Source: an uncultured Paracoccus sp.
Lineage (GTDB): Bacteria; Pseudomonadota; Alphaproteobacteria; Rhodobacterales; Rhodobacteraceae
DNA: 64,000 nt
Reading direction: 5' to 3'
Assembly (NCBI RefSeq): GCF_947487305.1
Contig: NZ_CANKWH010000008.1
Span: 1-64,000, forward strand
Below, in pieces: positions 54,965 to 64,000 of the stretch. The position numbers and the translations under genes were made by a program. The notes below the pieces were generated by a model. It worked only from the letters and a program-made list of their open reading frames with translations. It did no database searches and was not told the origin of the DNA. Position 1 is the first letter of the stretch. Every line of letters begins with the position of its first letter.

Positions 54965-55360
54965 TCAGTCGGGGATCACGGCGGTGGCCTCGATCTCGAC
55001 CTTGGCGCGGTCCTCGACCAATGCTGCCACCTGCACCAGCGCCATGGCCGGATAATGCCGCCCGATCACCTCGCGATAGGCCGCGCCCACCTCGCGCAGC
55101 GCAGCGAGATAGTCGTGCTTGTCGGTCACATACCAGGTCAGCCGGACCAGATGCTCCGGCCCGGCGCCACCCTCGGCCAGCACGGCCACGATGTTTTCCA
55201 GAACCTGCCGCACCTGCAGGGCGAAATCATCGGTCTGGAACTGCTGGTCGGCATCCCAGCCAACCAGCCCGCCGGTAAAGATCATCCGCCCGCGGGCCGA
55301 AATGCCATTGGCATAGCCCACGGCGCGCTTCCAGCTGGCGGGGTGCAGGGCATCATGCAT
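54965..55360 (-). CDS. RidA (YjgF/YER057c/UK114) family protein
   Basis: A 131-residue trimeric enamine/imine deaminase-type protein. YANGISARGRMIFTGGLVGWD, QVRQVLENIVAVLAEGGAG and the final VEDRAKVEIEATAVIPD match the family. The usual arginine of the RidA subfamily is not plainly present, so it belongs to a sister subgroup. Its operon place suggests hydrolysis of the enamine/imine formed when the 2-amino group is lost from reduced aminobenzoyl-CoA. It overlaps the thioesterase gene by eight bases. Confidence 0.87.
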   Translation of the reverse strand: MHDALHPASWKRAVGYANGISARGRMIFTGGLVGWDADQQFQTDDFALQVRQVLENIVAVLAEGGAGPEHLVRLTWYVTDKHDYLAALREVGAAYREVIGRHYPAMALVQVAALVEDRAKVEIEATAVIPD

Positions 55361-55742
55361 GATAGGCCTCCAGTTTCGCCCGGAACGCCTCGGGCCAGGG
55401 CGAGGGGGTGAAATCGCGTTCCATCCAGACGACGGTGCTGCGTGCCTCGATCCGGTCCTCGGCCCGGACCAGAAAGCGCGCGCTGCTGCGGCCCAGATGC
55501 TCGACCGCCAGCGTCCAGATCAGCCGGTCGCCAAGCCGCGAGGGCTTGCGGAAATCGACCTCCAGCCGGGCGGTCGGCATCCCTTGCCCCGCCGCCATCA
55601 TCTCGGCAAAGGAATAGCCGAGCACATCGATGAAATAATTTTCCACCATGTGATTCACCATCTCGGCATAGCGCGGATAGAAGACGATCCCCGCCGGGTC
55701 GCAATGACAGAATTCGATCGGGATGGTGCGGGTATAGATCAT
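55353..55742 (-). CDS. 4-hydroxybenzoyl-CoA thioesterase-fold protein
   Basis: A 129-residue hot-dog thioesterase. IEFCHCDPAGIVFYPRYAEMVN carries the catalytic aspartate in the classic 4-HBT pattern, followed by ARLEVDFRKPSRLGD. In aerobic CoA-aromatic pathways such enzymes release stalled CoA thioesters to save CoA. Overlaps the acyl-CoA dehydrogenase gene by one base and ridA by eight. Confidence 0.9.
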   Translation of the reverse strand: MIYTRTIPIEFCHCDPAGIVFYPRYAEMVNHMVENYFIDVLGYSFAEMMAAGQGMPTARLEVDFRKPSRLGDRLIWTLAVEHLGRSSARFLVRAEDRIEARSTVVWMERDFTPSPWPEAFRAKLEAYHA

Positions 55743-56872
55743 CAGTCTCCCCCCATGACGGAACGGGCAATGACCAGCTTCTGCACGTCGCTGGCCCCTT
55801 CATAGATGCGTAGCGCGCGGATCTCGCGGTAGAGGCTTTCGACCGCCATCCCGACCCGGACGCCATCACCACCAAACAATTGCACCGCCTGATCGATCAC
55901 CTCTTGCGCAGCCTCGGTGGCGTAAAGCTTGGCCATCGCCGCCTCGCGGGTGATGCGCGGCGCGCCCTTATCCTTGGTCCATGCCGCGCGATAAACCAGC
56001 AGCGCCGCCGCATCGACCTTCAGCGCCATGTCGGCAATATGGCCCTGAACCATCTGCAACTCGGCCATCGGCGCGCCGAAAAGCTGCCTCTCGCGGACCC
56101 GCGCCAGCGCCTCATCGAGGGCCCGGCGGGCAAAGCCCAGAGCGGCGGCACCGACGGTCGGACGGAAATGATCGAGCACCGTCATGGCCACGCGGAAGCC
56201 GCCCCCGGCCGTGCCGATCAGCGCGCTTTCGGGCAGGCGCAGATCGGTCAGCCGCAGATGGGCCAAGGGATGCGGTGCCATGACCTCGATGCGGCTCAGC
56301 ACCTCCAGCCCCGGCCTGTCGGCGGGCAGCAGGAAGGCCGACAGGCCCTTCGCCCCCGGCGCCTCGCCCGTGCGGGCAAAGATCACGTAGAGATCGGCGA
56401 TGCCACCATTGGAGATATAGGTCTTTTCGCCGTTCAACACCCAGTCGCTGCCCTCGCGGACGGCCGTGGTCGCCGTCCGCGCCACATCTGACCCCGATCC
56501 CGGCTCGGTCAGCGCGAAGGCCGAGATCGCCTCGCCCGCCCGGGTCCGATCCAGCCATTGCCGTTGTTCGGGCGTGCCGAACAGCGTCACCGCGCCCATG
56601 CCAAGCCCCTGCATGGCAAAGGCGAAATCCGCCAGCCCGTCATGGCGCGCCAGCGTCTCGCGGATCAGGCAGAGGCTGCGGATATCCAGCGCCTCGCCAC
56701 CGGAATGGCGCAGCCAGCCGCCCGCGCCAAGCGCCCGCACCAACCCGCGGCAGGCCGCATCCACATCCGCGTGATCGACCGGCAGGTTTGCCGAGGCCCA
56801 CGTATCCAGCGCCGCCGCCAATTCGCGATGGCGATCTTCGAAAAACGGCCAGTCCAGAAAGCTTCTATCCAT
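55742..56872 (-). CDS. acyl-CoA dehydrogenase
   Basis: FAD-dependent dehydrogenase of 376 residues. [20 protein letters not shown] and [20 protein letters not shown] are the flavin/substrate signatures, and [34 protein letters not shown] the C-terminal one. It probably oxidises a cyclic or ring-opened acyl-CoA in the lower aminobenzoyl-CoA route. A copy of the dispersed repeat (56884-56918) separates it from the hydratase gene upstream. Confidence 0.9.
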   Translation of the reverse strand: MDRSFLDWPFFEDRHRELAAALDTWASANLPVDHADVDAACRGLVRALGAGGWLRHSGGEALDIRSLCLIRETLARHDGLADFAFAMQGLGMGAVTLFGTPEQRQWLDRTRAGEAISAFALTEPGSGSDVARTATTAVREGSDWVLNGEKTYISNGGIADLYVIFARTGEAPGAKGLSAFLLPADRPGLEVLSRIEVMAPHPLAHLRLTDLRLPESALIGTAGGGFRVAMTVLDHFRPTVGAAALGFARRALDEALARVRERQLFGAPMAELQMVQGHIADMALKVDAAALLVYRAAWTKDKGAPRITREAAMAKLYATEAAQEVIDQAVQLFGGDGVRVGMAVESLYREIRALRIYEGASDVQKLVIARSVMGGD

Positions 56873-56918
56873 TCACCTGGTCCAAATATCCCGGGGTCCG
56901 GGGCAGCGCCCCGGTCCG
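56873..56918. repeat. partial copy of the dispersed intergenic repeat
   Basis: Bases 56884-56918 match 29940-29974 exactly over 35 bases. The preceding TTCACCTGGTCCAAATATCC also matches the other arm of that element in reverse (about 29901-29920). The GGGGC-AGC-GCCCC hairpin is kept. It lies between two genes of one operon, where it could tune the relative mRNA levels. Confidence 0.75.
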
Positions 56919-57731
56919 TCAGTTGCCCTCGAAAACCGGCGTTTCCTTCGCCACGAAAGCCCGATAGGCGCGTTCGAAATCGCGGGTCTGCATGCAGATG
57001 GCCTGCGCCTGCGCCTCGGACTCGATCGCCTGATCCAGTCCCATGTTCCATTCCTGGTTCAGCTGGGTCTTGGTGATGCCATGCGCCCAGGTTGGCCCCG
57101 CCGCAATGGCCCGCGCCAGATCCATCGCCGCCGCCTCGACATCCTCATGCAGGCTGTTCCAGAAGCCCCAGCGCTCGCCCTCTTCGGCGCGCAGCACCCG
57201 GCCGGTATAAAGGAGGTCCGCCGCCCGGCCCTGACCGACAATGCGCGGCAGCATGGCGCAGGCGCCCATGTCACAGCCCGCCAGCCCGACCTTGGTGAAC
57301 AGGAACGCGGCCTTGGCCGAAGGCGTGGCCAGCCGCAGGTCGCTGGCCATGGCCATGATCGCGCCGGCACCGACACAGATGCCCTCGACCGCCGCGATCA
57401 CCGGCTTGCCGCAATGGATCATCGCCTTGACCAGTTCCCCGGTCATGCGGGTGAAGGCCAGCAGCTCGGGCATCTCCATCGCGACCAGCGGGCCGATGAT
57501 CTCGTGCACATCGCCGCCCGAGCTGAAATTGCCGCCATTGCTGGCCAGCACCACCACATCGACATCGCTGGCATGGGCCAGATCGCGGAAGGTTCGGCCC
57601 AGTTCGGCGTAACTCTCGAAGGTCAGCGGGTTCTTGCGCTCGGGCCGGTTCAGTCGGATCACGGCGATGCGGTCGGACACGCTCCACAGGAAATGCTGCG
57701 GGCTGAGGCCCGCCATCTGGATCGGTTTCAT
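56919..57731 (-). CDS. enoyl-CoA hydratase/isomerase-family protein
   Basis: Crotonase-fold enzyme of 270 residues. [18 protein letters not shown] forms the first oxyanion-hole segment and [19 protein letters not shown] the second. Typical neighbours are CoA-bound aromatic degradation genes. ATG 57731 overlaps the marR stop by four bases. In this operon it should hydrate an unsaturated cyclic CoA ester. Confidence 0.9.
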   Translation of the reverse strand: MKPIQMAGLSPQHFLWSVSDRIAVIRLNRPERKNPLTFESYAELGRTFRDLAHASDVDVVVLASNGGNFSSGGDVHEIIGPLVAMEMPELLAFTRMTGELVKAMIHCGKPVIAAVEGICVGAGAIMAMASDLRLATPSAKAAFLFTKVGLAGCDMGACAMLPRIVGQGRAADLLYTGRVLRAEEGERWGFWNSLHEDVEAAAMDLARAIAAGPTWAHGITKTQLNQEWNMGLDQAIESEAQAQAICMQTRDFERAYRAFVAKETPVFEGN

Positions 57732-58162
57732 GTTGCCTTTCCTGCGCGGGTCAGGATCTCGCGCATGGTGTCTAGATCGTTGTCGCTCAGCCGTTCGAAG
57801 ATCGCATCCACCTCGGCCTCGTGGCCTGTGGCCATGGCCTCGAAACTGGTCAGCCCCGCCGGGGTCAGGCGCACGCGGATGCGGCGGCGGTCGCCATCTT
57901 CTGCCTCGCGCCGGGCAAGGCCGTCGGCTTCCAGCCGATCGACGACGGCGGTGGCATTGCCGTTCGAGACGAGCAGCATCCGCGACAGTTCCGACATGGT
58001 CACGCCGTCGCGCCGCCGCCACAAGGCGGCCATCACGTCGAAGCGGGGCAGGGTGGTCGCATGTTCGCGGCGCAGATAGTCGCGCAGGTGGTTCTCGGCC
58101 CCCCGGGTCACGCCCAAGAGGCGGATCCACAGCTTCAGCCGGCGCTTCGACAGATCGCTCAT
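57728..58162 (-). CDS. MarR-family regulator
   Basis: A 144-residue winged-helix regulator: [24 protein letters not shown] is the recognition region, and [21 protein letters not shown] the wing. MarR proteins in benzoate and aminobenzoate-CoA clusters are often released by aryl-CoA thioesters. It is embedded inside the operon it probably controls, overlapping both neighbours. Confidence 0.92.
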   Translation of the reverse strand: MSDLSKRRLKLWIRLLGVTRGAENHLRDYLRREHATTLPRFDVMAALWRRRDGVTMSELSRMLLVSNGNATAVVDRLEADGLARREAEDGDRRRIRVRLTPAGLTSFEAMATGHEAEVDAIFERLSDNDLDTMREILTRAGKAT

Positions 58163-58884
58163 GCGCTTTCGCCCCCGTCGAGGGAGATCGCCTGACCGTT
58201 GACGCTGGCCGCCGCCGGCGAGGCCAGCCAAAGCGCCGCCGCCGTCACCTCGGCGGGCGGGATCAGCCGGCCCTGCGGGTTCTTCCCGGCCAGTGCGGCA
58301 ATCGCCTCGTCGCGCGACCGGCCGGTTTTCTCCATGATATTGGCGATGCTGCGCCCGGTCATCTCGGTATCGAGATAGCCGGGGCAAATGGCATTGGCGG
58401 TGATCCCCTTCTTCGCCACTTCCAGCGCCAGCGAGCGCACCAGTCCCATGACCCCGTGCTTGCTGGCCGCATAGGGCGCGGCATAGGCCGCCCCGCGCAG
58501 CCCGGTGATCGAGCAGATGGCGATCAGCCGCCCGCCTTTGCCCATCTGTGCCAGACCGTGCTGGAAGGTCAGGAAGACGCCGGTCAGGTTGGTGGCGATC
58601 ATCCGGTTCCAATGCTCCATCGTCACCTTGCGGAAGGGCGCGGCCTCGGCCATGCCGGCATTGGCGATGACGATCTGGCAGGGGCCGGCCTCGCGGAACA
58701 TCGCCGCGATGCTGTCCGGGTCGGTGACATCACCCTGAACCGCGCGGATCGGCCCTGCTGCCACATCAGAGAGCCGGTCAAGGCGGCGGCCGGTGATGAC
58801 CACCTCATGCCCCGCGCCGGCAAAGGCGCGGGCCATGTCGGCGCCGGTGCCCGATCCGCCGCCGGTGATGAGAACGCGGCTCAT
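58159..58884 (-). CDS. short-chain dehydrogenase
   Basis: An SDR of 241 residues with [20 protein letters not shown] in [10 protein letters not shown], the catalytic serine in ICSITGLRG and YAASK. It would act as the 3-hydroxyacyl-CoA dehydrogenase of the aminobenzoyl-CoA lower pathway. ATG 58884 overlaps the monooxygenase stop by four bases; the upstream extension to 58959 is antisense noise. Confidence 0.9.
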   Translation of the reverse strand: MSRVLITGGGSGTGADMARAFAGAGHEVVITGRRLDRLSDVAAGPIRAVQGDVTDPDSIAAMFREAGPCQIVIANAGMAEAAPFRKVTMEHWNRMIATNLTGVFLTFQHGLAQMGKGGRLIAICSITGLRGAAYAAPYAASKHGVMGLVRSLALEVAKKGITANAICPGYLDTEMTGRSIANIMEKTGRSRDEAIAALAGKNPQGRLIPPAEVTAAALWLASPAAASVNGQAISLDGGESA

Positions 58885-61166
58885 GCCCGGATCGCCTCGG
58901 CTTCGCGCTCGGCCAGCCGCCGCGCCTGATCGCGCCCGGCGAGGTAGGGCAGGGGCCACGCGGTCGCCGCATCCCCCAGCGTCGTGGCCGCGTGCAGTGT
59001 CCAGTAGGGGTCGTTCAGATGCGGCCGGGCGAGGCAGACCAGATCGGCGCGGCCCGCCATCAGGATGCCGTTCACATGGTCGGGTTCATAGATATTGCCG
59101 ACGGCCATTGTGGCGATGCCGGCCTCGTTCCGGATGCGGTCGGAAAACGGTGTCTGGAACATCCGCCCATAGACCGGTCGCCCCTCGACGCTCGTCTGCC
59201 CGGCCGAGACGTCGATGATATCGGCCCCGGCCTCGCGGAACATCCGGGCGATGCTGACCGCCTCTTCCGGGGTGACGCCATGATCGCCGACCCAGTCGCA
59301 GGCGCTGATCCGGACCGACATGGGTTTCTCTGCCGGCCATGCCGCGCGCATGGCTGAGAATACCTCCAGCGGATAGCGCATCCGGTTCTCCAGCGAGCTA
59401 CCGAACTCGTCCGTCCGCTGGTTCGAGAGCGGCGAGATGAAGCTGGAGATCAGATAGCCATGGGCCGCGTGCAGCTCCACCATGTCAAAGCCCGCACGCG
59501 CCGCCATCCGGGTTGCCGCGACAAACTGGTCGCGGACCTCCTCCATCTGCGCGCGGGTCATCGCCTCGGGGACGGCATTGCGATCCGACCACGGGATCGC
59601 CGAGGCCGAGAGCAGGGGCCAGTTGCCGTCCGGAAGCGGCTGATCCATCCCCTCCCACCCGATCCGGGTCGAGCCCTTGCGCCCCGAATGGCCGATCTGG
59701 CAGCAGATCTTCGCGTCGGTTTCCTGATGCACGAAATCGACGATCTCGCGCCAGGCCGCCTCGTGCTCCGGCGCATAGAGCCCGGGGCAGCCCGGGGTGA
59801 TCCGGCCCTCGGGCGAGACGCAGGTCATCTCGGTATAGACGAGGCCCGCACCGCCCTTGGCGCGTTCGCCGTAATGCACCAGATGCCAGTTCGTCGGCTT
59901 GCCATCGATGGCCTTGTATTGCGCCATGGGCGAGACAACGATGCGGTTCTTCAGCCGGACCCCGCCCAGCTGATAGGGCGCGAACATCGGCGCGCGGCCG
60001 GGCTGGCCGCCGGCCTGTTCCTGAAACCAGTCCTCGGCGCGGCGCACCCAAAGGGGATCACGCAGGCGCAGGTTCTCGTGGCTGATCCGCTGGCTGCGGG
60101 TCAGCAGCGAATAGGTGAACTGGATCGGGTCGAGGTCGAAATAGCGTTCGACCTGCTCGAACCATTCAAGGCTGTTGCGTGCCGCCGATTGCAGGCGCAG
60201 CACCTCGAGCCGGCGTTCCTCCTGATAGCGTTCGAAGGCCTGTTCCAGCGTTGGCTCGCTTTGCAGGTAGTCGGCCAGCGCGATGGCGCTGTCAAAGGCC
60301 AGCCGGGTGCCCGAGCCGATCGAGAAATGCCCGGTCGCCGCCGCATCGCCCATCAGCACGACATTGCCGTCATACCAGCGTTCGCAGATCACCCGTGGAA
60401 AATTCATCCACACCGCCGAGCCGCGCAGATGGGCGGCGTTCGACATCAGGGAATGACCGCCCAGATGACCCGCGAAGACCTCGCGGCAGGTCTCGACGAT
60501 CTCGTCCTTGCTCATGCCCTCGAAGCCGAAATTCTCCCATGTCTGCTGGCTGCATTCGACGATGAAGGTCGCGGTCTCGTCGTCGAACTGATAGACATGC
60601 GCCCAGACCCAGCCATGCCGGGTCTTCTCGAAGATGAAGGTGAAGGCGTCGTTGAATTTCTGGTTGGTGCCCAGCCAGACGAACTTCGCCAGCCGCATGT
60701 CGATATCGGGCTTGAAGACATCCGCATATTCGCGCCGCACGGTGCTGTTCAGCCCGTCCGAGGCGACGACCAGATCATAGTCGCTGCGATAATCCTCGGC
60801 GGCGCGGAATTCGGTCTCGAAGCGCATCTCGACGCCCAGCTCGGCTGCGCGGGCCTGCAGAATGGTCAGCATCTTCTTGCGGCCGATGCCGGCGAATCCA
60901 TGGCCGCCTGAAACGGCGCGATGGCCGTCGCGGATCACCGCGATATCGTCCCAGTAGATGAAGTTCTCGCGGATCGCATCGGTGGATTGCGGGTCGTTCC
61001 GCTGCATCCGATCCAGCGCGTCATCCGACAGCACGACGCCCCAGCCGAAGGTGTCATTGGCGCGGTTGCGCTCGATCACCGTCACCTGATGCGACGGGTC
61101 GCGCAGCTTCATCGAGATGGCGAAATAAAGACCCGCAGGCCCGCCGCCGAGGCAGAGAATCTTCAT
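58881..61166 (-). CDS. 2-aminobenzoyl-CoA monooxygenase/reductase (bifunctional)
   Basis: A 761-residue fusion. Residues 1 to about 385 form a flavin monooxygenase related to p-hydroxybenzoate hydroxylase ([30 protein letters not shown]). Residues about 395-761 form an old-yellow-enzyme reductase ([47 protein letters not shown]). This fusion is known from Azoarcus evansii, where it hydroxylates and then reduces the ring of anthraniloyl-CoA. Salicylyl-CoA 5-hydroxylase is a close relative and an alternative; kynA and the ligase in the operon favour anthraniloyl-CoA. First gene of the nine-gene operon. Confidence 0.92.
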   Translation of the reverse strand: MKILCLGGGPAGLYFAISMKLRDPSHQVTVIERNRANDTFGWGVVLSDDALDRMQRNDPQSTDAIRENFIYWDDIAVIRDGHRAVSGGHGFAGIGRKKMLTILQARAAELGVEMRFETEFRAAEDYRSDYDLVVASDGLNSTVRREYADVFKPDIDMRLAKFVWLGTNQKFNDAFTFIFEKTRHGWVWAHVYQFDDETATFIVECSQQTWENFGFEGMSKDEIVETCREVFAGHLGGHSLMSNAAHLRGSAVWMNFPRVICERWYDGNVVLMGDAAATGHFSIGSGTRLAFDSAIALADYLQSEPTLEQAFERYQEERRLEVLRLQSAARNSLEWFEQVERYFDLDPIQFTYSLLTRSQRISHENLRLRDPLWVRRAEDWFQEQAGGQPGRAPMFAPYQLGGVRLKNRIVVSPMAQYKAIDGKPTNWHLVHYGERAKGGAGLVYTEMTCVSPEGRITPGCPGLYAPEHEAAWREIVDFVHQETDAKICCQIGHSGRKGSTRIGWEGMDQPLPDGNWPLLSASAIPWSDRNAVPEAMTRAQMEEVRDQFVAATRMAARAGFDMVELHAAHGYLISSFISPLSNQRTDEFGSSLENRMRYPLEVFSAMRAAWPAEKPMSVRISACDWVGDHGVTPEEAVSIARMFREAGADIIDVSAGQTSVEGRPVYGRMFQTPFSDRIRNEAGIATMAVGNIYEPDHVNGILMAGRADLVCLARPHLNDPYWTLHAATTLGDAATAWPLPYLAGRDQARRLAEREAEAIRA

Positions 61167-61202
61167 GCCGGTGCTCCCCCTTGTCGGGTCAAGCTGGCAT
61201 GG

Positions 61203-61230
61203 AGGAAAATTTATTTCAAGTTTAAAATTT
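61203..61230. promoter_or_regulatory. A/T-rich imperfect palindrome upstream of the aminobenzoyl-CoA operon
   Basis: AAATTTATTTCAAG is followed by TTTAAAATTT, an imperfect inverted repeat in very G/C-rich surroundings. It lies about 40 bases before the first operon gene and includes the stop codon of cbiX. It is a candidate MarR operator or promoter. Confidence 0.35.
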
Positions 61231-61900
61231 CTGCCCGGATTGCGGCGGCGATGAGGCTAGGCACCTCGGGTGCCAGCCCGATCGGGTCGAGGCGCGGGCC
61301 ATTGAAGCCGGCACGGTCCAGCGCCGCCGGCAGGTCATCGGTCACATGCTCGGCGCGGAGCGCGAACAGCGGCAGGTGAACCGCGCGATCCAGCCCGCGC
61401 GCGGCGTCGGTGATGAACGGCTCCTGCTCGACGAATCCGGTGACGACGCGGGAGAAATGCGGGGCGATCTGGTCGGCGATGGCCGTGGTGATGGTGAAGC
61501 TGGCCTGACTGACCTGCGAACCATGGGCCGAAAGCAGCAGGGTTGTCTCGGCAGGCGACCAACCCACTGCCGCCGCTGCCGCACGGGCCTTGGCCACGAT
61601 CAGCCCGGGCAGGGCCGGATCGATGCCGAAGGGCGGCAGGATGCGGGCATCGGGCGCGCCGGCCTCGGCCAGCTTCTTCGGCAATTGCTTCCGCGTGAAC
61701 CAGCCCTCGGCCATGAACATCGGATAGATCAGGCTGCCCGCGTCAACCACCGCCGCCAGCGCACCGGGCATGGCCAGCGTGGCACCTGCGACCGTGCAAC
61801 CGGGGTCATGCTCTGCCACCCGCGCCGCCAGATCGCGGATTGCCTGTTCCTGCGGCCCGGGATCGCCGGGTTGACCATGGGCGACGATGACGGCTTTCAT
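61211..61900 (-). CDS. CbiX/SirB-type sirohydrochlorin chelatase-family protein
   Basis: A 229-residue protein with the two active-site histidine motifs of the class: VAHGQPGD near residue 8 and LLLSAHGSQ around 124. It is a type II chelatase fold that inserts iron or cobalt in sirohydrochlorin. No other tetrapyrrole gene is near. ATG 61900 is used; the longer frame overlaps the DUF4202 gene. Only seven bases separate the two. Confidence 0.82.
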   Translation of the reverse strand: MKAVIVAHGQPGDPGPQEQAIRDLAARVAEHDPGCTVAGATLAMPGALAAVVDAGSLIYPMFMAEGWFTRKQLPKKLAEAGAPDARILPPFGIDPALPGLIVAKARAAAAAVGWSPAETTLLLSAHGSQVSQASFTITTAIADQIAPHFSRVVTGFVEQEPFITDAARGLDRAVHLPLFALRAEHVTDDLPAALDRAGFNGPRLDPIGLAPEVPSLIAAAIRAEILNLK

Positions 61901-61907
61901 GGCGCGC

Positions 61908-62471
61908 TCACTCGGCGCGGAAGAACTGTGCGAACTCATCTGGCATGGGGAATTCCGCCAGCACCCGGGCGCGGCCATCGGCAGACATCTTGCGGGCGGT
62001 CAGCTCGATGATGCGGGGCATCTTTTCATCCGGCTGATCGGCCATGAAGTCCCCCAGATACCAGCGGATGAAGGTAAAGCAGATCACGTCCTCCAGCGCC
62101 TGCACCTCGGGATCGCGCTTGATCCCCTGCTTGGTCAGCATCTTGCGGGCGCGGTCGATCTCGTCGCCGTGATAGCCGGCCTCCTCCATGATGCCGCCGA
62201 CGCGGTTGGCATGGCGGCGGCCCTGCTCGGTGCGCCATTGCAGATAGCCGGCGCGGTCCATCGAGTAATCATGGCGCGGCAGCTTCCAGCGTTCGATATG
62301 CTGGCCCCGGCAGGCGATGCACAAGACGTCCGAGGCTTCGGGGAACAGCCTCAGCTGTTCCGCCGTCATCCGCTCGCCATAAAGCAGCGCGGCCGGGTGG
62401 CCGTGCTCCAGCGTCGGATCGGCGGCATTGGCCTTGTCGATGGCGGCAAAGACGGTTTCGAGCGGGGTCAT
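61908..62471 (-). CDS. DUF4202 domain protein
   Basis: A 187-residue soluble protein of the DUF4202 family: VLCIACRGQHIERWKLPRHDYSMDRAGYLQWR and RVGGIMEEAGYHGDEIDRA are characteristic blocks, with several conserved histidines and a glutamate. Function is not known; relatives lie near sulfur/siroheme genes, which suits the adjacent CbiX. Confidence 0.88.
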   Translation of the reverse strand: MTPLETVFAAIDKANAADPTLEHGHPAALLYGERMTAEQLRLFPEASDVLCIACRGQHIERWKLPRHDYSMDRAGYLQWRTEQGRRHANRVGGIMEEAGYHGDEIDRARKMLTKQGIKRDPEVQALEDVICFTFIRWYLGDFMADQPDEKMPRIIELTARKMSADGRARVLAEFPMPDEFAQFFRAE

Positions 62472-62537
62472 GGCGGCTGTCCTTTTCCCGCAAGTGTCGC
62501 GCGGGTCCGGGCGTGGCGCAAGCGGTGATGTGGCTGT

Positions 62538-63548
62538 TTACGCGGCGGGCAGGCGGAAGCCGTCGGGGATGTCATCGCGACCCTCGAGGATCAGGTCGGC
62601 CATCAGACAGGCGATCTTCGGGGCCATGCCGAAGCCGATCTTGAAGCCGCCATTGGCGATGAAATGCCCGGGCCGACCGGGGAAGGGTCCGAGGATCGGC
62701 GCTCGGCTTTGCGCGCGGGGACGGATGCCGGCCCAGGTCTCGATCAGCGCCGCACCCTCCAGCACCGGGCAAAGGTTCCGGGCGCGGGTCAGCAGCGCGT
62801 CGATCTGGTCGTCGGGGCGGTCGTGGTCGAACGTGCTTTCGCTGGTCGAGCCGATGGCCGTGGTGCCATCCGCATGGGGCACGATGTAAAGCCCGTCGGC
62901 AAAGACCTGCGGACTGTCCGGCAGGGCAAGATCCAGCAGCGCCGACTGTCCCTTGACCCCCTGACCGATCTTGCGCCCGGTCGCGGCGTTCAGCGCCAGT
63001 AGTCCTTCGGTGCCAGTGGCCCAGATCACCGGGCCGGGCAGGTCGTCGGGCGCGGCCTGTCCTTCGATCACTTCGCCGCCCTTGGCGCGGATGGCCCCGG
63101 CGAGCGCCTGCAACGCGTCGCGCGGGTTCAGCCGTGCGGTCAGGTCGTCCTCGAGCCAGAGGCCGGCTGTGGCCAGCGGGCTGGCCGGGTTCTCGACAAT
63201 CCGCATCCCGATCCCCTCGGGCCAATGCCGCGCCGCGCCGTCGAGCCGGGGTTGCAGGGCAGCGGGATCAGTGACCGGCTGCAACCGGCCCATGCGGGCA
63301 TAGCCGCTGGACAGGCCCGAGACAGCCTCGACCTCGGCCCAGAAGTCCGGGGCCATCAGCAGGCTCTCCAGCTGAAACGCCTTCTTGTCGTTCCAGGTGT
63401 CGGGGGTATGCGGGGCCAGCGCGCCAACATGGCCGCCCGAGGAACCGGCACCGATCCGCCGCGCCTCGAAGACGTGCACGCGCGCCCCACGCCGCGCCAT
63501 CTCCCAGGTACAGGCAAGGCCGAAGATGCCGCCGCCGATCACGCTCAC
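62538..63548 (-). CDS. FAD-dependent oxidoreductase (DAO/glycine-oxidase fold)
   Basis: About 336 residues. VIGGGIFGLACTWEMARRG is the FAD-binding motif, GAGSSGGHVGALAPH the flavin-phosphate loop, and ETWAGIRPRAQSRAPILG with FIANGGFKIGFGMAP the C-terminal signature of the DadA/ThiO class. Starts at GTG 63548 (GGGG nine bases before) or ATG 63587, which would overlap the divergent mnmD start. It may be the separate counterpart of the MnmC oxidase domain, since mnmD is its divergent neighbour; a glycine or amino-acid oxidase is the alternative. Confidence 0.8.
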   Translation of the reverse strand: MSVIGGGIFGLACTWEMARRGARVHVFEARRIGAGSSGGHVGALAPHTPDTWNDKKAFQLESLLMAPDFWAEVEAVSGLSSGYARMGRLQPVTDPAALQPRLDGAARHWPEGIGMRIVENPASPLATAGLWLEDDLTARLNPRDALQALAGAIRAKGGEVIEGQAAPDDLPGPVIWATGTEGLLALNAATGRKIGQGVKGQSALLDLALPDSPQVFADGLYIVPHADGTTAIGSTSESTFDHDRPDDQIDALLTRARNLCPVLEGAALIETWAGIRPRAQSRAPILGPFPGRPGHFIANGGFKIGFGMAPKIACLMADLILEGRDDIPDGFRLPAA

Positions 63549-63585
63549 GCTTGCCAACCCCTGCGCCTTTCCCCTAGCTGCCGGC

Positions 63586-64000
63586 ATGAGCGAGTTACCC
63601 GAGAACGGCAGCGGCAACCAGCCGCATCTGGAATGGCGCGAGGGCGGCATTCCGGTCTCGACCCGCTTTGACGACCCCTATTTCAGCCTCGCGGGCGGGC
63701 TGGCCGAGACGGCGCATGTGTTTCTGGCCGGCAATGACCTGCCGGCGCGGCTGCGGTCGGGGTTTCACGTGGCGGAACTGGGCTTCGGCACCGGGCTGAA
63801 CCTCTTGGCGCTGGCACGGCTGGCGACCGTGCCGCTGCGCTTTACCAGCTTCGAGGGGTATCCGATGAGCGTCGAACAGATGGAACAGGCCCATGCGGCT
63901 TTCCCCGATCTGGCGGACCTCTCGGCGCAGCTGCGTGCCGGCTGGTCCGCGCGTCGGATGCAGGTGGGTCTGGTCGAGGCCGAGGTGATCGAGGGCGATG
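63586..64000 (+). CDS. mnmD: tRNA mnm5s2U methyltransferase MnmD, cut by the window end
   Basis: The first 138 residues of a SAM-dependent methyltransferase: NQPHLEWREGGIPVSTRFDDPYFS and GLAETAHVFLAGNDLPAR are hallmarks of the MnmC N-terminal domain, and ELGFGTGLNLLAL is the SAM motif. In E. coli this domain is fused to an FAD oxidase; here it is on its own strand opposite the FAD gene. The reading frame is open at base 64000. Confidence 0.9.
   Translation, partial: MSELPENGSGNQPHLEWREGGIPVSTRFDDPYFSLAGGLAETAHVFLAGNDLPARLRSGFHVAELGFGTGLNLLALARLATVPLRFTSFEGYPMSVEQMEQAHAAFPDLADLSAQLRAGWSARRMQVGLVEAEVIEGD

Noticed and set aside
53432..55411. 659-residue open frame on the plus strand
   Set aside because: Antisense to the CoA ligase and ridA, both of which have clear family motifs.
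1..64000. CRISPR arrays, tRNA or rRNA genes, transposases, prophage genes
   Set aside because: None found by reading. The vgrG gene is phage-tail-like but sits in a T6SS effector unit, not with other phage genes.

Overview
The window reads as chromosome of a high-GC alphaproteobacterium of the Rhodobacteraceae, most likely Paracoccus or a close relative. This rests on the strong G/C third-position bias, the rsfS-rlmH-gpmI-envC-ctpA-rppH gene order, the GGGATATTT-type intergenic repeats and a dihydroxybenzoate-polyamine-type siderophore locus. The genus is inference. No rRNA, tRNA, CRISPR array, insertion sequence or replication origin was seen.

Layout. 0.1-1.2 kb: flgI, the edge of a flagellar cluster. 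1.5-13.9 kb: a compact catechol siderophore island, made of an ABC importer for ferric siderophore, a DUF2218 gene, a stand-alone VibH-like condensation enzyme, a 2,3-dihydroxybenzoate (DHB)-AMP ligase, a free aryl carrier protein, EntA/EntB/EntC-type DHB synthesis and a TonB-dependent receptor. The transcription units are arranged as divergent pairs around short regulatory regions. 13.9-23.0 kb: a type VI secretion effector module (VgrG, EagR-type chaperone, PAAR-Rhs protein with an HNH-type C-terminal toxin, immunity gene), followed by two apparently frameshifted genes. 23.2-28.9 kb: a secreted exonuclease/phosphatase-family protein, leuD and leuC separated by an opposite-strand membrane-protein gene, and a mechanosensitive channel. 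28.9-35.5 kb: a housekeeping run (rsfS with an apparent CTG start, rlmH, gpmI, an EnvC-like protein, ctpA, rppH, proC). 35.5-38.5 kb: an NCS1 transporter, a hydantoin/allantoin-type racemase and a divergent GntR regulator. 38.5-41.7 kb: a lytic transglycosylase lipoprotein, a small conserved-looking protein, YbaK and an aldo/keto reductase. 41.7-43.8 kb: a formamidase-like hydrolase divergent from kynureninase. 43.8-49.1 kb: a tripartite-type RND pump with two tandem adaptor genes. 49.3-52.5 kb: map, a CinA N-terminal-domain protein, a GNAT acetyltransferase and a BadF/BcrA-type kinase. 52.5-61.2 kb: a nine-gene minus-strand operon joining tryptophan 2,3-dioxygenase to aerobic 2-aminobenzoyl-CoA degradation. 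61.2-64 kb: CbiX, DUF4202, an FAD oxidoreductase and the start of mnmD.

Two pathways stand out. First, the siderophore genes supply DHB, activate it, load it on a separate carrier and transfer it to an amine with a lone condensation enzyme. No multimodular NRPS is present, which predicts a bis-catecholate polyamide. Second, kynA, a formamidase-like gene and kynU lie within 20 kb of a full anthraniloyl-CoA operon, so tryptophan could be carried through kynurenine and anthranilate into CoA-bound ring reduction. The T6SS effector locus is of known general type, but its immunity genes are not recognised and appear to be decaying at the distal end.
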